Shown here in pieces: positions 1-6,900 of a DNA stretch of 12,344 bases. Below the pieces are notes generated by a model. It did not search any database. It saw nothing but the letters and a program-made list of their open reading frames with translations, and was not told where the DNA came from. The position numbers and the translations under genes are program-made. Numbering within the stretch: the first letter of the stretch is position 1; the number at the start of each line of letters is the position of its first letter. Source of the stretch: Fidelibacterota bacterium TCS52 (GTDB taxonomy: Bacteria; Fidelibacterota; Fidelibacteria; Fidelibacterales; Fidelibacteraceae); contig LSCC01000046.1 of the NCBI GenBank assembly GCA_001577215.1, positions 1 to 12,344 on the forward strand, given 5' to 3'.

Positions 1-264
1 TGTTGAACCTTTTCCTGCACCTTCTTTTCGTAGGTATGCCGTAACAGGAATTACACCACAAGAACATAACGGCAAAGGGACGCCAAAAAGTGATGCTTTG
101 ATAATTGAGCTTATTTTATTTCCTGATAAATGTTTGTATATCTTTTCTCTAGGAATTATTAAATTTAAAACACCGGAAATGAAAAATCCGAAAAGGAGAT
201 AGGGAGACATTGCCAAAAGAAGATCCCATATTGATATTGAAATATTTATTAATGTGTTAAACAT
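1..264 (-). CDS. Permease, PF03773/SO_0444-like family (N-terminal part, runs off left edge)
   Basis: Translating the minus strand from the ATG at 264-262 gives 88 residues with no stop before the window edge. A hydrophobic segment (about residues 14-37) is followed by a short loop and then the motif PLPLCSCGVIP (residues 64-73), with RKEGAGKGS close behind. A P-x-CSCG-x-IP motif followed by a basic, glycine-rich stretch is characteristic of the DUF318/ArsP/SO_0444 permeases, membrane proteins linked to export of arsenicals or of copper/zinc. The paired cysteines may contact metal. The substrate cannot be told from this fragment. The start is supported by GGAAGG (minus strand, 278-273) 8 nt upstream. 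The ATG overlaps the last 8 nt of the rrf2 gene, so the two are probably translated together from one mRNA. That suggests the Rrf2 protein controls the permease. Confidence 0.8.
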   Translation of the reverse strand, partial: MFNTLINISISIWDLLLAMSPYLLFGFFISGVLNLIIPREKIYKHLSGNKISSIIKASLFGVPLPLCSCGVIPVTAYLRKEGAGKGST

Positions 265-682
265 TTTGTTTTCCTTCCATTTGAATAAAATTTGATAATT
301 TCATATTTTTGAATAAGTCATTAGTTTTTTTTGAAATTGATAATAGGTCATCGCATAAGTTACAATTAGCGAATGGGCAATTATTTTTAGCTAACGGACA
401 TGTATTGACATCTACTTTCCCATCAATAATTTCATGTATTTCAAGCAATGATATTTTATCAGCTGACTTATTTAAAATAAATCCGCCATTTGGTCCGCGC
501 AATGATTTTACTATTCCAGATTTTGAAAGCTGTTGAAATACTTTAGCAAGATGTGCTTCGGAAGCATTGAGTTCTTTCGCAAGATATTTTACATTTAATC
601 TTTCCGGTGATTTGTTTGCAATTAAAGCAAGACCGTGCATTGCAAGGGACGATCCTTCTGAGATATTTATTAACATTGACAT
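257..682 (-). CDS. Rrf2-family transcriptional regulator with a four-cysteine cluster motif
   Basis: This 141-residue protein has the standard Rrf2 layout. An N-terminal winged helix-turn-helix (about residues 10-70) contains LNVKYLAKELNAS and ends with the wing motif SLRGPNGGF (60-68). A dimerisation helix begins with the family-typical ISLLEIHEIIDG (77-88). Cysteines C95, C102, C107 and C110 lie in the region where IscR, NsrR and RsrR bind an Fe-S cluster. The spacing here is C-x6-C-x4-C-x2-C, whereas those proteins usually have three cysteines. A sensor of iron-sulfur status, redox state, nitric oxide or metal is likely, but the signal is not known. The start is supported by AAAGGA (minus strand, 697-692), 9 nt before the ATG. 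The gene heads a two-gene minus-strand unit with the permease, and an inverted repeat over its own promoter suggests autoregulation. Confidence 0.9.
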   Translation of the reverse strand: MSMLINISEGSSLAMHGLALIANKSPERLNVKYLAKELNASEAHLAKVFQQLSKSGIVKSLRGPNGGFILNKSADKISLLEIHEIIDGKVDVNTCPLAKNNCPFANCNLCDDLLSISKKTNDLFKNMKLSNFIQMEGKQNV

Positions 683-713
683 ATTTTTTTATCCTTTAAT
701 TTGTTATTTTAAT

Positions 714-737
714 ATTTCGGTAATAAAATACCTAAAT
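714..737. promoter_or_regulatory. Imperfect 24-bp inverted repeat over the rrf2 -10 box (candidate Rrf2 operator)
   Basis: The arms read ATTT-C-GGTA (714-722) and TACC-T-AAAT (729-737), separated by six A/T-rich bases. Eight of nine positions pair; the only mismatch is C718 against T733. The size and two-fold symmetry fit an Rrf2 dimer site. Its overlap with the predicted -10 and start of the rrf2 transcript fits a repressor that controls its own synthesis. The assignment to Rrf2 is an inference from position. Confidence 0.5.
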
Positions 738-753
738 ATATAATTAATGTCAA
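725..753 (-). promoter_or_regulatory. Sigma-70-type promoter for the rrf2-permease unit
   Basis: Read on the minus strand, a perfect -35 box TTGACA (753-748) is followed by a 17-bp spacer and TATTTT (730-725), a four-of-six match to the -10 consensus. Transcription would start near 718, leaving a leader of about 36 nt that contains the rrf2 SD. The -10 box lies inside the inverted repeat at 714-737. Confidence 0.6.
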
Positions 754-825
754 GTGTTTTCGTTAAAAAATAATATTTTGTAGTAAATCAATTCACAATA
801 AAAAATAAAAAAAGTCCTTGCATAT

Positions 826-855
826 AACTTGTGAAAGTTATAACTTTCACAAGTT
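826..855. promoter_or_regulatory. Perfect 30-bp palindrome upstream of rex (candidate operator)
   Basis: The arm AACTTGTGAAAGTTA (826-840) is the exact reverse complement of 841-855, with no loop. It contains TTGTGAA and TTCACAA, the half-sites of known Rex operators, but they are 10 bp apart instead of the usual 4. Each half can also be read as AACTT-N4-AAGTT (826-839 and 842-855), giving two adjacent weaker palindromes. The site ends 31 bp before the rex start. It covers a possible promoter: TTGCAT at 818-823 and TATAAC at 839-844, with a short 15-bp spacer. Another TATAAC lies at 823-828 and a TATAAA at 865-870, so the transcription start is uncertain. Control of rex and the operon behind it is likely. 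Rex is the obvious candidate regulator, but the spacing is not canonical. Confidence 0.6.
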
Positions 856-886
856 GCAAATGATTATAAATTGAAGTAATGGAGTA

Positions 887-1528
887 ATGGAAAATTTTCA
901 AGATAAAATATCCGAAGTTGTAATAAGAAGGTTGAGTGATTATTTACGATGCCTCAATTATGCTAAAAGTAAAGGTCAGACATTAATAAAATCAAGTGAT
1001 ATTTCTACAGAATGTGGATTGAAATCATCTATTATAAGAAAAGATCTTGCTCGCTTCGGTATTTTCGGTATGAAAGGAAAAGGATACAATATTGATGAGT
1101 TGATTAAAGAGATTGAAAAAATTCTCGGACTGAATAAAACCAAAAATGTTGTGCTTATCGGTGCTGGGAATTTAGGAACTGCTATAATAAAATATCAAGG
1201 TATTAAAAATGCAAATTTTAATTTTGTCGCAGCTTTTGATAATAATTCTGATAAAATTGGGAAAATGATTGACAATACAAAAATATATTCTAATGAAAGA
1301 TTAAATGGATTCATTAAAAAAAACAGAATTGAAATTGTTTTACTCACGGTTCCATCTTCAGAAACAATAAAGATCGTAGATAGTTTAGACCCAAAATTCG
1401 TAAAAGGTATTCTAAATTTTACTTCTGTAATATTGCCACCGGAAAAGAACAATATTTTTATTCATAATATTGATCTTGCGAAAGAACTTGAAGTAATTTC
1501 GTATTGTATGAAAAAATGTTTATCTTAG
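887..1528 (+). CDS. rex: Redox-sensing transcriptional repressor Rex
   Basis: This 213-residue cytoplasmic repressor matches the Rex family over its whole length. The N-terminal winged helix domain (residues 7-68) ends in RKDLARFGIFGMKGKGYN (51-68), the most conserved Rex motif. The C-terminal Rossmann domain carries GAGNLG (92-97), AAFDNN (115-120), the TVPSS segment (154-158) and a C-terminal helix with NIDLAKELEVISY (194-206). Rex dimers bind DNA when NADH is low and release it when NADH/NAD+ rises. The gene is first in the plus-strand unit and only 46 nt separate it from the next gene, with no terminator, so it is probably co-transcribed with the complex. The start codon has GGAG at 881-884, only 2 nt upstream. 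That is unusually close, and translation may rely on the AT-rich leader. Confidence 0.95.
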   Translation: MENFQDKISEVVIRRLSDYLRCLNYAKSKGQTLIKSSDISTECGLKSSIIRKDLARFGIFGMKGKGYNIDELIKEIEKILGLNKTKNVVLIGAGNLGTAIIKYQGIKNANFNFVAAFDNNSDKIGKMIDNTKIYSNERLNGFIKKNRIEIVLLTVPSSETIKIVDSLDPKFVKGILNFTSVILPPEKNNIFIHNIDLAKELEVISYCMKKCLS

Positions 1529-1574
1529 TGGAGAATAGGAAAATGAAAAATAATAAAAAAAGAAAGGTTTAGTA

Positions 1575-2069
1575 ATGAGAAAACTAAAACATTCAATTCT
1601 TTTATTTCTAACGCTGATGATTTTTTGGATACTTTTTACTTCTCTTGATGTTCAAGAATTAACAATCGGAGCTATTGCTTCAATAATAATTGTATTGATG
1701 ACGATCGGTTTAAAACCTGTTTTGTCTGCAATTAAACTAAATCCTAAATCAATATTATTCAGTATAATTTACTTATTTGTATTTTTGAAAGAATTAATAA
1801 AATCAAATATTGATGTTGCATTTAGAGTTATTTCTCCGAAATTACCGATCAATCCTGGGATTGTGAAAGTGAAAACGAAATTGAAAAGCCCGCTTGGAAG
1901 AGCATTTTTAGCAAATTCGATAACTCTAACTCCGGGAACTTTAACTGTAGAAATGAGAGATGAATATTTTTATATTCATTGGATTGATGTTACAAGTGAA
2001 AATATTGAAGGTGCAACAAAATCAATTGTGTCAAATTTTGAAAAATATTTGGAGGTAATTTTTGGCTAA
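1575..2069 (+). CDS. mrpE: Mrp-type Na+/H+ antiporter subunit E (MbhA/MbxA-like)
   Basis: This 164-residue membrane protein belongs to the MnhE/MrpE family (PF01899). Hydrophobic segments at about 7-23, 29-47 and 59-72 are followed by the family signature around KSNIDVAFRV (76-85). A C-terminal soluble domain holds LANSITLTPGTLTVE (112-126), the most conserved stretch of MrpE. Its length is typical. In Mrp antiporters and in Mbh/Mbx complexes this subunit is part of the small-subunit module beside the ion channel; its exact role is poorly defined. AGAAAGG (1561-1567) sits 7 nt before the ATG. The gene opens the Mrp-like block and overlaps the next gene by 8 nt. Confidence 0.93.
   Translation: MRKLKHSILLFLTLMIFWILFTSLDVQELTIGAIASIIIVLMTIGLKPVLSAIKLNPKSILFSIIYLFVFLKELIKSNIDVAFRVISPKLPINPGIVKVKTKLKSPLGRAFLANSITLTPGTLTVEMRDEYFYIHWIDVTSENIEGATKSIVSNFEKYLEVIFG
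2051..2064 (+). promoter_or_regulatory. Ribosome binding site that fixes a TTG start for mrpF
   Basis: GGAGG (2051-2055) lies 6 nt before TTG (2062-2064) and inside the end of mrpE. No ATG or GTG occurs near the required position, and the protein reads as a normal MrpF from this codon. The TTG start is therefore well supported and is the one clear TTG start in the operon. Confidence 0.8.
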
Positions 2070-2322
2070 TATAATTTATAATACTGCTGCGATCATTACA
2101 TTAGTTAGCATAGGTATAGCTTTTATAAGAATGATAATTGGCCCAACTGTTGCCGATAGAGCAGTTGCATTAGATGTAATGACGATTAATGCAATTTCTT
2201 TGATTGTTTTTATTGCGTATTATTCAAACAGAATAATCTATCTTGATATTGCAATGGTTTATGCACTGATAAGTTTTGTTGGTGTTGTAGCAATAGCTCG
2301 TTATTTAGAAAGGGGGATATGA
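2062..2322 (+). CDS. mrpF: Mrp-type antiporter subunit F (MbhB/MbxB-like)
   Basis: This small membrane protein of 86 residues has three hydrophobic segments (about 5-26, 42-54 and 60-80) and matches the MnhF/MrpF family (PF04066). The signature RMIIGPTVADRAVALDV (23-39), with D32, R33 and D38, is present, as is the C-terminal YLDIAMVYALISFVG (60-74). It forms part of the small-subunit ion-translocation module next to MrpE and MrpG. It starts at TTG behind a strong GGAGG site, overlaps mrpE by 8 nt, and its TGA overlaps the following ATG (ATGA, 2319-2322). This arrangement points to coupled translation. Confidence 0.93.
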   Translation: MANIIYNTAAIITLVSIGIAFIRMIIGPTVADRAVALDVMTINAISLIVFIAYYSNRIIYLDIAMVYALISFVGVVAIARYLERGI

Positions 2323-2666
2323 TGGAATTATTTGGTGCAATTATTACTTTGATAGGTTCGTTGTTTCTCCTTTTGGGAGCATTAGGAATTTTCAGAATGC
2401 CTGATGTTTATAACAGAATGCAGGCAGGGACAAAAGCGACTACTTTGGGAACAATATTTTTTCTTTTTGGAATTTCAATAGGTCATTTAGAATGTGGCTG
2501 TTTCGGAAAAATTGTCGTTTTAATTTTATTTGTGATGTTTACAAATCCGGTTTCGTCAAATGCATTAGCTCGTGCTGCTCATTTCACAGGTATTAAATTA
2601 ACAGATCGTACTAAAAAAGATGATCTTGAAAAGGATAATATAAAAAATAAAGGAGAAGAAAAATGA
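2319..2666 (+). CDS. mrpG: Mrp-type antiporter subunit G (MbhC/MbxC-like)
   Basis: This 115-residue protein belongs to the MnhG/MrpG family (PF03334). It has three hydrophobic segments (about 4-24, 43-55 and 64-75), the signature GIFRMPDVYNRMQAGTKA (23-40), and FTNPVSSNALARAAH (74-88) before a charged C-terminal tail (about 93-115). A pair of cysteines (C59, C61) lies between the second and third segments. Two adjacent ATGs are possible. The first (2319) forms the ATGA overlap with mrpF. The second (2322) is better spaced from AGGGGG (2311-2316). The choice changes the protein by a single residue. It belongs to the small-subunit module of the Mrp-like arm and its stop again overlaps the next start (ATGA). 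Confidence 0.93.
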   Translation: MMELFGAIITLIGSLFLLLGALGIFRMPDVYNRMQAGTKATTLGTIFFLFGISIGHLECGCFGKIVVLILFVMFTNPVSSNALARAAHFTGIKLTDRTKKDDLEKDNIKNKGEEK

Positions 2667-2914
2667 TCTCCGTAATAATTATAATAACTTTGGGAATTTT
2701 AATGATCATAGCCGGTATTGTTGCTTTGCATTTGAAAAATTTACTTGCAGCAATTATTACTGCAGGAGTGATCAGTTTGTTAGCAAGTGTGATCTATCTA
2801 ATTTTAGGATCACCTGATGTTGCTATGACAGAGGCATCTATTGGGTCCGGACTTACAACAATTATTTTTCTTTATGCATTGAACAAAGTGCGAAAGGAGA
2901 AAAAAGATGATTAA
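2663..2914 (+). CDS. MbhD-like subunit (DUF4040; MrpA C-terminal-like)
   Basis: This 83-residue protein has three predicted membrane helices (about 3-23, 28-47 and 58-74). The segment LGSPDVAMTEASIGSGL (48-64) matches the MbhD/DUF4040 family (PF13244), which corresponds to a region near the C-terminus of MrpA in classical Mrp antiporters. The buried glutamate E57 in this segment is a conserved residue implicated in ion transfer in that family. Having MbhD as a separate gene is typical of Mbh/Mbx complexes rather than of free-standing Mrp antiporters, where it is fused into MrpA. GGAGAAG (2651-2657) precedes the ATG, which overlaps the mrpG stop by 4 nt. The 3' end overlaps the next gene by 8 nt. 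Confidence 0.88.
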   Translation: MISVIIIITLGILMIIAGIVALHLKNLLAAIITAGVISLLASVIYLILGSPDVAMTEASIGSGLTTIIFLYALNKVRKEKKDD

Positions 2915-3578
2915 AAAAATAATAGTAATTCTAGCAATGATTGGATTGATAATGATGCTTTTTCCGCTTGTAACGAATTTTGAATTTCTTGAAAACTTGA
3001 ATGATTTATCAACCAATTATGTTTCCGGTTCTGTTAATGAATTAAACTCACAAAATGTAGTTACATCAGTAATTGTTACATATCGTGGTTTGGATACACT
3101 TGGTGAAGTAACAGTTTTATTTTTGGCAACTGCAGCAATTGGATTTTTATTAAAAAAGAAAAAAACAAAAAAGAGAGGTTCATCTGAACTTTTACAAACC
3201 GCATCTTCATTTTTAGTAGCATTAATAATTTTACTTGGAGTTTACATTTTTACACATGGCCATCTTACACCAGGTGGCGGTTTTCAGGGTGGTGTAATAA
3301 TAGCAACTGCATTTCTATTGTTGATCCTATCCGATGTGAACATAAAATTCAATCACACAATTTTGCAAGTTGTTGAATCATTTTCCGGTGCATTTTATGT
3401 TGTTATTGGTCTAATTGGATTGGTTCTCACTATAGGATTTTTAAATGCGAAAATAATTCCTCTTGGTGAATATGGAAATCTATTTAGCGCAGGAGCAATA
3501 CCGATTATCTATTCCTTAATTGGTTTAAAGGTCGGTTCAGAATTAACAAATATTTTAGATACAATGAGAGGTGAATAA
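2907..3578 (+). CDS. MbhE-MrpB fusion protein (MbhE plus MnhB/MrpB domains)
   Basis: This 223-residue protein joins two subunits. Residues 1-85 match MbhE: an N-terminal helix, an extracytoplasmic loop, then NVVTSVIVTYRGLDTLGEV (50-68), which in MrpA-like proteins lies just after the MbhD region. A basic linker, KKKKTKKRG (83-91), leads into an MnhB/MrpB domain (PF04039; about 95-219) with four helices and the hallmark HGHLTPGGGFQGGV (117-130). In many archaeal mbh clusters these are separate genes (E and F). Both halves belong to the Mrp-like ion-translocation arm. The start has AAAGGAGA (2893-2900) upstream and overlaps mbhD by 8 nt. The stop and the next start share one base (TAATG). Confidence 0.9.
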   Translation: MIKKIIVILAMIGLIMMLFPLVTNFEFLENLNDLSTNYVSGSVNELNSQNVVTSVIVTYRGLDTLGEVTVLFLATAAIGFLLKKKKTKKRGSSELLQTASSFLVALIILLGVYIFTHGHLTPGGGFQGGVIIATAFLLLILSDVNIKFNHTILQVVESFSGAFYVVIGLIGLVLTIGFLNAKIIPLGEYGNLFSAGAIPIIYSLIGLKVGSELTNILDTMRGE

Positions 3579-3931
3579 TGATTTTTGCATTAATTTTAGG
3601 TTTCGCTCTCCTGCTTATTGGAATTTATGGAATGCTTTCTCAAAAGAATTTAATTAAAATTGTGATCGGTTTTTCAATTGTAGATACAGGAGTTCACATT
3701 ATCATTGTTTCAATTGGTTATTTACGAAATAGAACTGCTCCAATTCTTAACAGTGTTGTAGATTTGGGAAAGGCAGCTCAACAAGTTGTTGATCCGATTC
3801 CATCTGTATTGGTTTTGACAGCGATCGTAATTGGTTTGGCAGTAACGGCTTTAATGCTAACTTTCGTTGTAGAACTTTATAAAAAAAGAAATTCACTTTC
3901 AATTGATGATTATCAGGAGTTAAAATGGTAA
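3578..3931 (+). CDS. mrpC: Mrp-type antiporter subunit C (MbhG/MbxG-like; NuoK-related)
   Basis: This 117-residue protein of the MnhC/MrpC/NuoK family (PF00420) has three membrane helices (about 2-20, 26-48 and 77-101). The C-terminal signature DPIPSVLVLTAIVIGLA (72-88) is diagnostic of MrpC rather than NuoK. The second helix carries D36 and H40 rather than the glutamate typical of NuoK. In Mrp and Mbh complexes this subunit packs between the small-subunit module and the MrpD-type antiporter. It directly precedes the large antiporter gene, as in mrp and mbh operons. GAGAGGTG lies just before the start, and the gene overlaps the next by 7 nt. Confidence 0.92.
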   Translation: MIFALILGFALLLIGIYGMLSQKNLIKIVIGFSIVDTGVHIIIVSIGYLRNRTAPILNSVVDLGKAAQQVVDPIPSVLVLTAIVIGLAVTALMLTFVVELYKKRNSLSIDDYQELKW

Positions 3932-6900
3932 ATCCAATTTATATAATTATTCTATCACTTCTAGCAGGATTCCTCTTATCAATATTTGATAAGGGTGGAA
4001 GGAAATTATCTCTAACTGTTTTCTATAGTGTTTTAACATTTAATGTTTTCGTAATTGCCGACTGGTTTTATCGGTTTGCAATTCTAGGTGTTTCCACATT
4101 GACAATTAATACAGCTGGATTCAGTGCGCCTTTATCGATCAATTTACAATTGGGAATGCTAGAATCGTTTGTGCTGCTATTTGCAAATTTAGCAGGATTA
4201 TTGTCAGCAATTTATCTAATTAAGAAATTCAAAGAGAGCAAAATTTCTTCATTAATTCTTTATTTGATTTTAATTATGGGAGTTAATGGATTGGTAATGA
4301 CAAGAGATCTGTTTAATATGTTCGTGTTTTTGGAAATCCTATCTATTTCTACTTTTGCTCTTACAATTTTAACTAAAAATAAAAAATCCCTTTCTGCCGG
4401 GTTCAAATATATGATAGCAGGTGGAGTTGCTTCAACATTCTTTTTACTCGGTGTAATTTTTGTTTATTACTTTTCGGGAAATCTAAATTTAGAATTTATT
4501 AGTTCGAATGATTTTACTAATTATGGTTTAATTGGAGTTTTTCTTTTAGCAATTGGAATTTTTATTGAGTTGAAGCCATTTCCTGCAAATGGATGGGCTT
4601 TAGATGTTTATGAATCGGTCAATTCCGGAATTGTTGCTATTATAGCCGTTGTGAATTCGGCAGCGATTATTTTTGTTTTATATAAGATCCTGCCACTACT
4701 TCCAACTGTATATCTTTCTGTTTTTACTGGAATGGGAATAGTAACATATATTTTTTCTAATTTGGTCGGTATTAGGCAATCAAATCCTAAAAGATTACTA
4801 GGATACTCTTCAGTAGCTCAAATGGGACTTCTTGCTGCTTCACTTTTTTATACAACAAAGCTTGGCGTTTCTCAAAATATTTCATTTCTAATAGCTGGTG
4901 GAATTTTTATTAATCATTTTATTGCTAAAGCATTACTTTTTTGGATTGCAGGGATTGTGAAAAAGAATAATATAAAAGATTGGAGTGTATTGAGAAATAA
5001 TATTCCATTATTAATATTATTTGGAATTTCACTTTTAGCATTAAGCGGATTGCCACCATTCCCCGGATTTTGGGCGAAATGGGAAATGGTAAAAGTATTT
5101 GTCGGAAGTAAATATTATATTGGATTATCAGCAATTTTGGTTGGTTCTTTATTGGAAGCTTTTTATCTATTCCGTTGGTTTGGTTATACTACAAAAAATA
5201 AGTTAAACAAAGAAACAATGGAACAGGTTCAATTTTCACAAATTTTTCCTATAATTGTTTTTGTTTTAATACTATTTTTTACTTCATTTTGGATAATGAC
5301 TAATGTTTATAGTTTGAACTATTTTAATTATTTACCACTTGTTGCAATTTTTGGAATGTTTTTGATCAGTTTTTTAAGATCGAAAGTGAAAGCAATTATT
5401 TCAATAGCTGCAGTTGTACTTTATGGATATTTCTTATTTCCTCTTGGAATGTCAATCCAGCTATTGTTTGGAATTATATTTATCATCGGGAGTGGGATAG
5501 TAATTATTTCTACAATTAATAGAAAGAATACAGGGAAAGGTTTCTATGGCTTTTTATTAATGATGATCTTCGGCATGGGGAATTTAATTATTGCGGAGAG
5601 TTTTTTGGCTTTTTTCATAAATTGGGAATTTATGACGATCGCAGCATATCTACTGATATTGAGAGGAAAGAGAGCCAAAATACCTGCTATCGTTTTTATC
5701 ACTTTTTCGCTTGCAGGAGCATATTTTATTCTTGCAGGTTTTGGTTATATGCCAAATATTGCAAATAACGGTGCTATAATCAATACTATTGGAACAATTA
5801 AAATTCCGTTGATGGCAATGATTTTAATGATAATTGGATTTCTGGTCAAATCAGCTTCTTTTGGAGCACATATTTGGATACCGGGTGCATATGCAGAAGC
5901 AGAAGATGATGTAACACCGTTCTTTTCTTCAATGTTTAGTAAAACAGGAATTTTTGGTATTATATTGTTGGCAATTTCATTTATAAAACAAACGCCAGAT
6001 TTTGATCTGTTTTATTGGCTAGGATGGTTGGGTGCAATTTCAGCCATTGTAGGAGCTTTTTTAGCAACTTTTCAGGAAGATGTAAAAAAATTAATGGCTT
6101 ATTCAAGTATGAGTCAATTAGGATACATAATTGTTTCAATTAGTTTGCTTAGTCATTTAGGGTGGATTTCCGGATTATATCTAACTTTAAACCATTTTAT
6201 GTTTAAGGCAATGATCTTTATTGCAATTGCGGGGGTTATCTATCGAACAGGTACAAGACAAATGTATAAAATGGGTGGATTGATCAAAAAAATGCCTCTT
6301 TCGTTCATTACAGTTTTAATAGGAATTATTGCTATTTCAGGAGTTCCTCCATTATCCGGCTTTGGTTCCAAATGGCTACTCTATAATTCTTTGATCGAAA
6401 AGGGATGGTTTTTACAAGCGGGAGTATTTTTCTTTGCCAGCGCTGTTAGTTTTTTGTATTTATACAGGATGATTCATTCTATTTTTTTGGGGCAGATGAA
6501 GTATGAACATCAAAATATCAAAGAATCACCAATCTGGTATTTAATACCACAAGTGATATTTATTATAGGAATTATGGCTATTTCAATGTATCCAAATTTG
6601 ATAATCCAACCATTAAATACTATCGTAGGAAATTATTTCAATTCATCAATAGTTATTGACGGATACAATGTAACAAGCAGTTTGGGATATTGGAATGGGA
6701 ATATGGTTATGTATGTAACAATGGGAGTATTTGCTGTTCCATTGATTTTATTATTATTAATTAATGGTAGAACTCAGACGGTTAAACAATTCAACATTGT
6801 TTATGCAGCAGAAAGACCAGAGTCGCCACAGACAACTCATTTTGCTCATAATATGTTTTCACATTATTATAAAGCATTGGGCGGTCTTACAAAACCAAGG

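Noticed and set aside
309..536. 75-codon open frame on the plus strand inside rrf2
   Set aside because: It lies opposite a well-supported Rrf2 gene and shows no recognisable family. It has the look of a shadow frame.
879..889. A two-codon frame (ATG GAG TAA) overlapping the rex start codon as TAATG
   Set aside because: A minimal frame of this kind is expected by chance. No SD of its own was seen.
1543..1572. A nine-codon open frame (MKNNKKRKV) between rex and mrpE with a good GGA-rich site before it
   Set aside because: It is very short and lysine-rich, as expected from A-runs in AT-rich DNA. Its sequence overlaps the AGAAAGG site that serves mrpE. It could act as a leader but nothing supports a product.
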